A stretch of 64,000 nucleotides of DNA from Nitrospira sp. (GTDB taxonomy: Bacteria > Nitrospirota > Nitrospiria > Nitrospirales > Nitrospiraceae): contig JACOEK010000002.1 in NCBI GenBank assembly GCA_024998595.1, positions 496,001 through 560,000 on the forward strand, given 5' to 3'. The notes beneath the pieces are model-generated. The model was not told the DNA's origin. It did no database searches and saw only the letters and a list, made by a program, of their open reading frames with translations. Position 1 is the first letter of the stretch. Every line of letters starts with the position of its first letter. Position numbers and translations under genes: made by a program. Shown one piece after another: positions 59,198 to 64,000 of the stretch.

Positions 59198-59572
59198 CTA
59201 GACCAACGCGGTCACAAACTGTTCGAGGCGGGCCTGCTCATCGGCTTTGATCGCATTCACTTCAATGCCGAATTCCTGGCCGCGGGACCAGCGAACAATC
59301 GCGCGGTCGACAAATACGGTCGGGTGCTGACCGGGAAGAAACACACAGAGTGTGACAATGGTTCCGGGGTCGACCGGATGCGTCCCATCGACACGCCAAC
59401 CATTTAAGGAAAGGTTCCAAGCGATACCGCTTCCCTGGAAGGCATCGCAGGAATAATAGACCGAACATTGGACGGGAAAACGACGAAACGATCGCACTTG
59501 AAATCGGACGCCGACAGCAGCAGGAGGACGATGCTGGACCGATGGGACGAGCTGTTTGTTGCCGCCGGTCAT
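59198..59572 (-). CDS. PilZ-domain protein
   Basis: A 124-residue PilZ protein, first of three in tandem. RSFRRFPVQCSVYYS supplies R-x-x-x-R and IAWNLSLNGWRVDGTHP supplies N-x-S-x-x-G; VTLCVFLPGQHPTVFVDR and VRWSRGQEFGIEVN follow. Predicted c-di-GMP receptor. ATG 59572 has AGAGGGG upstream; a longer frame runs into the tRNA. The three PilZ proteins differ, so they are old paralogs. Confidence 0.9.
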   Translation of the reverse strand: MTGGNKQLVPSVQHRPPAAVGVRFQVRSFRRFPVQCSVYYSCDAFQGSGIAWNLSLNGWRVDGTHPVDPGTIVTLCVFLPGQHPTVFVDRAIVRWSRGQEFGIEVNAIKADEQARLEQFVTALV

Positions 59573-59607
59573 GGTGCCCCTCTCGAACCCTGCATGTCGA
59601 CTTAAGT

Positions 59608-59685
59608 TGGGGTGAGTGACGGGTTTCGAACCCGCGACCTCCGGATCCACAATCCGGCGCTCTAACCAACTGAGCTACACCCACC
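59608..59685 (-). tRNA. tRNA-His (GTG)
   Basis: Read on the minus strand. The acceptor stem GTGGGTG pairs with CACTCAC (one G-U), an extra 5' G (59685) faces C73, as in all tRNA-His, D-loop AGCTCAGTTGGTTAGAGC, anticodon stem CCGGA/TCCGG around TTGTGGA (anticodon GTG, complement of 59648-59650) and T-arm GCGGGTTCGAAACCCGT. CCA is encoded (59608-59610). It lies 36 bp from the first PilZ start and may share a transcript with it. Confidence 0.98.
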
Positions 59686-59821
59686 ACACAATGTCGGCAG
59701 AGAACGCGCATCTTAACAAACCCTGCAGAACAGTCGCAACCGCCCTTGCTCCGCCCGCGCAGACAATATTGACCCGCACGCGTGCCTCAGGAAGGCCACG
59801 AGTAGCAGGCCCCCACACCGT

Positions 59822-60538
59822 TCACGATCCCCGACGATCGAACGCCGCTTGCATTTCTTTCAGAATGGCTGCCGTTGCAAGGGGAGGATCTTGCGCGTCA
59901 CGAATAGGACGGCCAATCACCAGGTAATCCGCGCCGGCGGCAATGGTTTGAGTCGGTGTCGTCACCCGCGCATGGTCGTCAGTGGCATTGCCCGCCGGCC
60001 TCACACCAGGGGTGACGATGAGCAAATTCGGTCCCACCTTGGCACGAATCGCTTCCGGTTCCTCCCCGGACGCGACCACGCCATCGCACCCCGCTTCGGC
60101 CGCCAACATGGCCCGGGCCGTGACCAGATCCCGAACGCTCCGTTGAATCCCCATCTCTCGCAGGTCGTCCCCGTCGAAATTAGTGAGGACCGTCACCGCC
60201 AACAGTTTGAGATCGGACTGCCCGCGCCCCTGCACGGCTGCGATCAGGGCCTTCCGGTTCGCATGGATCGTCAAAAATGCCGCGCCCATGGCCGCGACTC
60301 GAGCCGTCGCGCGCCGAACGGTCTCTTCAATATCGAGGAACTTGAGATCAAGAAATACGCGTTTGCCACGGGCGACCAGCTTCCGCACGATGTCCGGGCC
60401 CGCCACAGTGTAAAGTTCCAGGCCCACCTTCACAAATCGCACCTGATCGCCCATACGATCGACCAACGCCTCCGCCTCTCCGGCGGAGGGAACATCCAGT
60501 GCGACAATCAACCGATCTCGTGCATCAATTCGCGTCAT
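59822..60538 (-). CDS. pyrF: Orotidine 5'-phosphate decarboxylase
   Basis: A 238-residue TIM-barrel enzyme of UMP synthesis. LIVALDVPSAGEAEALVDRM, FVKVGLELYTVAG, RVFLDLKFLDIEETVRRA (catalytic D-x-K-x-x-D) and ADYLVIGRPIRDAQDP (phosphate-binding) are clear. The length is normal. ATG 60538 is the second of two adjacent ATGs, with GAGG upstream. It is divergent from rpsT. No other pyr gene is present. Confidence 0.97.
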   Translation of the reverse strand: MTRIDARDRLIVALDVPSAGEAEALVDRMGDQVRFVKVGLELYTVAGPDIVRKLVARGKRVFLDLKFLDIEETVRRATARVAAMGAAFLTIHANRKALIAAVQGRGQSDLKLLAVTVLTNFDGDDLREMGIQRSVRDLVTARAMLAAEAGCDGVVASGEEPEAIRAKVGPNLLIVTPGVRPAGNATDDHARVTTPTQTIAAGADYLVIGRPIRDAQDPPLATAAILKEMQAAFDRRGS

Positions 60539-60595
60539 CATACCTCGCCGTAGCGACCGGAAAGACCCGGAAGCGGCTGACTCCTTTCAGCATCC

Positions 60596-60625
60596 TTGAC
60601 CTATCTTCTTCACCTATGCTACAAG
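60596..60625 (+). promoter_or_regulatory. Candidate promoter for rpsT
   Basis: TTGACC (60596-60601), 18-bp spacer, TACAAG (60620-60625). The start would be about 22 nt before ATG 60654, with TAGGAGA between as ribosome site. Confidence 0.6.
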
Positions 60626-60653
60626 CTCAAGCTTTGAACGTAGGAGAATCCGT

Positions 60654-60929
60654 ATGCCTGTTGTCCACAAATCCACTATTCGACGTGCCCGTCAATCCGA
60701 GAAGCGCCGCTTGCGTAACCGCGCGACCATCAGCTCGGTCCGCAGCATCCTCCGAAAGGTTCAGGATGCGATCACGGCGAAAAATCCGGATGAAGCGAAA
60801 GCCACGTTGCGTGTTGCCACTGCAGCCCTAAGCAAAGCGGTCACCAAAGGCGTCTTGAAGCCGAACACGGCCTCGCGCCGCGTGTCCCGGCTCGCTGTGC
60901 GGGTGAACGCCATCACCGCTTCCGCGTAA
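60654..60929 (+). CDS. rpsT: 30S ribosomal protein S20
   Basis: A 91-residue basic protein: STIRRARQSEKRRLRNRATI at the start and KGVLKPNTASRRVSRLAVRV at the end, both typical of S20, which binds 16S rRNA near the decoding region early in assembly. TAGGAGA precedes the ATG. Its last 17 bp overlap the convergent end of holA, so the two mRNAs could pair at their 3' ends. Confidence 0.97.
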   Translation: MPVVHKSTIRRARQSEKRRLRNRATISSVRSILRKVQDAITAKNPDEAKATLRVATAALSKAVTKGVLKPNTASRRVSRLAVRVNAITASA

Positions 60930-62025
60930 CCGTCCTGACATTCGACACCGGTCTCGAACCCGATGGGCGCGAGGCCGGTGGTGCCGTCGGTTGCACCCGC
61001 TGTACGGATGAGGTTGGTTTCGATGGCTTCCCGCACAGTCGAAACAACAGATCTTCCATTACACGGACAGGGGTGCTGCCGCTCCCGCCCTTCAGCTTGG
61101 AGTCCGTCTCCAAGAACCACTCAAACGCCTGTATCATTCGGTTATCGGGGAATTGCGCCAAAAAACCCCGCACTCGCGAGGGATCCATTCGAAACGTCCT
61201 TGCAGCCTCGCCTTCTCGCCCACCGGACTTGAGCTGCTCCTTCATCTTCCACAGACGCCGGTACTGCCAGACCAACGCACCGAGGATCCGGAGCGGAGCT
61301 TCTCCATTCTCGACGTTTCTCGCAAGGATCCTGAACGCCCGCCCATGATCGTGCGCTCCGATCGCATTCAGAAGATCGAACACCGACGCGCCGGGCTCCG
61401 TTCCTCTAAGCGCCTCCACATCCGACGATTGTACGGTCCGGTCGGACGGCACATAGGCCGCAAGCTTCTCCAGCTCTCGCTTCACTGCATAAAGCGACTC
61501 GCTCCCCACCTCCCTGAGCAACTGGATCGCGTCTTCGTGCAGGCGCACACCCGACGATGCCGCCTCTTGTCGAATCCATGCCAAGAGCTGAGCCTCGCGC
61601 AGAGGGGCACAATTGACCGTCACCGCCCGCTTCGTTAGGGCTTGCGTCCATTTGAGCCGGCCGTCTAACTTGGCTCCCATCACAATGAGCGTCGTTGTCT
61701 CATTCGGCGAGGCGAGATAGGACAACAGCTTTTCGCCTTCGCGAGCCGGCAGCTTCTCCACAGATTTATAGACGACCACCCGGCGCTCGGCAAACACAGG
61801 AATTTCTGCCGCGCAAGCTAAGACATCGCCGATCGAGGAGTCGTCGCCGTGAAAGATATCGTAGTTGAATCCGCTCTCAGATGCCGCACCCAAAGCGGCC
61901 GTGCGAAGGGCGGCTACGGCGTGATCGCGCAGGTAATCTTCCTCACCGACGACCGCATACAGGGGCATCACTCCGCTACGCGCGAGGGATTGGGACAGTT
62001 CCATGCTCATGACCGACGTACTCAT
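60913..62025 (-). CDS. holA: DNA polymerase III delta subunit
   Basis: A 370-residue clamp-loader subunit. SGVMPLYAVVGEEDYLRDHA (N-terminal domain), VVVYKSVEKLPAREGEKLLS, LREVGSESLYAVKRELEKLA, ASVFDLLNAIGAHDHGRAF and the C-terminal VRVMEDLLFRLC define the three HolA domains. It opens the beta clamp with the other subunits. The C-terminal 40 residues are a basic Pro/Ser/Arg-rich tail, longer than usual. ATG 62025 follows GGAAGG. It is in the leuS-lptE-holA cluster, a common order. Confidence 0.93.
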   Translation of the reverse strand: MSTSVMSMELSQSLARSGVMPLYAVVGEEDYLRDHAVAALRTAALGAASESGFNYDIFHGDDSSIGDVLACAAEIPVFAERRVVVYKSVEKLPAREGEKLLSYLASPNETTTLIVMGAKLDGRLKWTQALTKRAVTVNCAPLREAQLLAWIRQEAASSGVRLHEDAIQLLREVGSESLYAVKRELEKLAAYVPSDRTVQSSDVEALRGTEPGASVFDLLNAIGAHDHGRAFRILARNVENGEAPLRILGALVWQYRRLWKMKEQLKSGGREGEAARTFRMDPSRVRGFLAQFPDNRMIQAFEWFLETDSKLKGGSGSTPVRVMEDLLFRLCGKPSKPTSSVQRVQPTAPPASRPSGSRPVSNVRTVTRKR

Positions 62026-62047
62026 CCGCAGAAACCTTCCAGTGACA

Positions 62048-62683
62048 TTATCGGGCGGGCTCAGGCGGTGCATTGCCGCCGGGAAGCGCCTCGGCTTTGA
62101 CGGGACGCTTCAACATTTTGTCCAGCTCGCCGGTATCCAAGAATAGTAAAAACCGGGAGGCAAGATCTTCCGCAACGAAACGGCCAGCCTGTTCTAATGC
62201 TCGATTCTGCAGCACGCGGTTGAATTGCAGATCTTGCGTCAGGAAAAACTCCGAGGTTCCCTTCGCGACTTGCGACCAGACCAGTCGCTTCGTTTTGGCA
62301 TCCTCGATCCTCACACTCACCAACATTTCGACCCGGCTTTCAAATGTCGTGGTCTGATCGAAGCTCAAGGTCGGCAGTAAAATTTGCATGATCTGGCCCG
62401 ACAGGAACAGATCCGCCCCCCCGGAGGGGCCGACAATTTCCGCGCCCGCGCCCGCGGAAAACTCGCGGCGCAAATAATTGGCGAGCTTGATCTCGAAGTT
62501 CGGCTCGTAGGTGCTGTTGGCGATGGGAAGAATGGCCAGACGCGGCGCTTGCGCTCGCTTCGCTGTCTGCTCAGGCGCGCCACCCACCGTGGGGCCGGCG
62601 CCCTGCACCCGGAACTGATAGCCGCAGGCGGCGAGGTTCATCGCTGACAGACACAACACAAGCAGCAAAAAGGAGCGGCGCAT
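62048..62683 (-). CDS. lptE: LPS-assembly lipoprotein LptE
   Basis: A 211-residue lipoprotein (LSAMNLAACGYQFRVQG; Cys about 20). The region with LAILPIANSTYEPNFEIKLA, YLRREFSAGAGAEIVG, LSGQIMQILLPTLSFD and RVEMLVSVRIEDAKTKRLVW fits LptE, which plugs LptD and moves LPS to the surface. It lies 4 bp after leuS and 22 bp before holA. The 35-residue Ala/Pro-rich tail is unusual. Identification rests on position and pattern. Confidence 0.9.
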   Translation of the reverse strand: MRRSFLLLVLCLSAMNLAACGYQFRVQGAGPTVGGAPEQTAKRAQAPRLAILPIANSTYEPNFEIKLANYLRREFSAGAGAEIVGPSGGADLFLSGQIMQILLPTLSFDQTTTFESRVEMLVSVRIEDAKTKRLVWSQVAKGTSEFFLTQDLQFNRVLQNRALEQAGRFVAEDLASRFLLFLDTGELDKMLKRPVKAEALPGGNAPPEPAR

Positions 62684-62687
62684 GGCA

Positions 62688-64000
62688 TCACACCACGAAG
62701 TTCATCAACTTCTTCTCGACGTAAATGACTTTTTGAGGCTCTTTTCCCTGCAGCCATTCGGCGACTTCTTTCCTGGCAAGCGGCTCCAGCTGCTCGCGTG
62801 AAGCCCCGGCATCGACCTCCAGCTTTGCGCGGAGCTTCCCGTTGACCTGAACCGGGATCGTCAATCGATCGCTGATCACCAACGCGGGATCGAATTGCGG
62901 CCATGGCTGCTGGCCAGCGCTCGGCTTGTGACCGAGACGTTCCCACAACTCCTCGCTCAGATGCGGCGCAAAAGGCAGCAGCAATAAGACAAACGGTTCC
63001 AGCAGACAGCGCGGCCGCTGATCCAACTTGGTCATGTCGTTTGTAAACACCATCATCTGCGAAATGGCCGTATTAAAACGCAACGCCTCGATATCTTCGG
63101 TCACTTTTTTAATCGTGGAGTGGAGCAGTCGCTGCTGCTCGGACGTCGGTGCCGCATTCGTCACCGCCGCACTCAACGCGCCGTCTTCGCCGACCATGAG
63201 TCGCCAGACCCGGTCGAGAAATCGCGTGATGCCTTCCACTCCTCGCGTGCTCCACGGCTTCATCGATTCCAGCGGCCCCATAAACATTTCATAGAGGCGC
63301 ACCGCATCGGCGCCGAACTGGTCGATCATCTCGTCAGGGTTCACCACGTTGCCGCGCGACTTCGACATCTTCTGGTTGTCTTCGCCCAGTACGATTCCCT
63401 GATGCACCAATTTCTTGAATGGCTCCGGCGTGCTGATCACGCCCGCATCGAACAGCACCTTGTGCCAAAAGCGGCTATAGAGGAGATGGAGCACCGCATG
63501 TTCGCTGCCGCCGATGTAGAGATCCACCGGCATCCAATATTGCTCTTTCGCCGGATCGACCAACTGACGGGTGTTTTTCGGATCGATGAACCGCAGGTAA
63601 TACCAGCAGGATCCGGCCCATTGCGGCATCGTGTTCGTTTCGCGCCGCGCCGCTTTGCCGGTCGCAGGATCCGTCGTCGTCAACCACTCCTCGAGATTGG
63701 CCAGCGGACTTTCTCCGCTCCCCGACGGTTTAAAATTCTTCGTCTCGGGCAGTGGGAGAGGCAACTGTTCTTCCGGCAAGGGCCTGGGCTCGCCCTCAAC
63801 CCACACAATAGGAAAGGGCTCCCCCCAATAACGCTGCCGGGCAAAGAGCCAGTCCCGAAGTTTGTAGTTGATGGTTTTTTTGCCCTTGCCCTTGGTTTCA
63901 AGCCAGGCCGTCATCTTCGGAATCGCCTCGTTGGGCAGCAACCCGTCGAGCGAGCAGGAACCATCCGGAGTGGCCGAGTTGATGACGCGCCCTCGATCCG
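62688..64000 (-). CDS. leuS: Leucyl-tRNA synthetase, C-terminal part
   Basis: The 3' 437 codons of a leucyl-tRNA synthetase that continues beyond the right edge; translation runs in frame to the window end (GRVINSATPDGSCSLDGLLP). It carries YWGEPFPIVWVEGEPRPL, WYYLRFIDPKNTRQLV, SEHAVLHLLYSRFWHK and NQKMSKSRGNVVNPDEMI with the KMSKS signature, then the anticodon-binding helices and C-terminal domain (YVEKKLMNFVV). The 5' part with HIGH and the editing domain is outside. First in the leuS-lptE-holA cluster. Confidence 0.97.
   Translation of the reverse strand, partial: DRGRVINSATPDGSCSLDGLLPNEAIPKMTAWLETKGKGKKTINYKLRDWLFARQRYWGEPFPIVWVEGEPRPLPEEQLPLPLPETKNFKPSGSGESPLANLEEWLTTTDPATGKAARRETNTMPQWAGSCWYYLRFIDPKNTRQLVDPAKEQYWMPVDLYIGGSEHAVLHLLYSRFWHKVLFDAGVISTPEPFKKLVHQGIVLGEDNQKMSKSRGNVVNPDEMIDQFGADAVRLYEMFMGPLESMKPWSTRGVEGITRFLDRVWRLMVGEDGALSAAVTNAAPTSEQQRLLHSTIKKVTEDIEALRFNTAISQMMVFTNDMTKLDQRPRCLLEPFVLLLLPFAPHLSEELWERLGHKPSAGQQPWPQFDPALVISDRLTIPVQVNGKLRAKLEVDAGASREQLEPLARKEVAEWLQGKEPQKVIYVEKKLMNFVV

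Noticed and set aside
1-64000. CRISPR arrays, phage genes, transposases, integrases
   Set aside because: No regularly spaced repeats of CRISPR type and no recognisable mobile-element protein seen; the folded repeats are singletons.

Overview
The window is a GC-rich chromosomal segment from a Gram-negative bacterium. It has an outer membrane (LptE, MlaA, several beta-barrel-type and lipoprotein genes) and conventional housekeeping genes. The gene mix, and a family of intergenic inverted repeats that I associate from memory with Nitrospira, make a member of Nitrospirota (Nitrospira-like) the best guess. I could not run a search to confirm this. No prophage, integrase, transposase, CRISPR array or rRNA is visible; one tRNA (His) is present.

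Layout. 1-3.4 kb (minus): an envelope operon of a degenerate alkaline-phosphatase-fold protein, a small exported protein and two HEAT-repeat proteins. 3.6-10.3 kb (plus): five genes of unclear function (FlgT-like and LPP20-like secreted proteins, an alpha/beta-hydrolase-like protein without the nucleophile serine, and two tandem paralogous lipoproteins of which the first is frameshifted). 10.3-14.3 kb: a zincin flanked by two copies of an intergenic inverted repeat, then polA and a small membrane protein. 14.4-20 kb: three DsrE-type proteins, TusA and a TlpA-type thioredoxin (sulfur or thiol chemistry), nth, rpsU and a fused FtcD. 20-24.2 kb: a Rieske oxygenase, a KefB-type antiporter and a HAD phosphatase. 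24.2-33.5 kb: UDP-sugar epimerase, MBL hydrolase, a VOC protein, two SUMF1-type proteins around a HemD-like protein, YceI and a TonB-like protein. 33.6-36.9 kb: tdh-kbl (threonine to glycine) and mlaA. 37-45.1 kb: hydrolases, an outer-membrane protein, small lipoproteins, DUF4105/DUF3015, an M48 protease and AIM24. 45.3-47.5 kb: a three-gene signalling operon (small N-terminal-type domain, HDOD, GGDEF). 47.5-49.3 kb: sigma factor/DUF3619-like/small exported/DUF3106 operon. 49.6-54.4 kb: a 1589-residue repeat-rich one-TM protein. 54.6-57.9 kb: a likely mannosyl- or glucosylglycerate compatible-solute module with a channel protein. 58.1-59.7 kb: three tandem PilZ proteins and tRNA-His. 59.8-64 kb: pyrF, rpsT, holA, lptE and the 3' part of leuS.

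Most interesting items: the compatible-solute module with a channel; the giant protein with about 70-residue repeats carrying a PW(D/E)Q motif; the frameshifted lipoprotein paralog pair; the inverted-repeat family that begins at gene stop codons; long hairpins around the DUF4105 gene; and two genes whose consensus -10 box lies so close to the start codon that the mRNA would be leaderless or nearly so. All functions are assigned from sequence features and family knowledge only.
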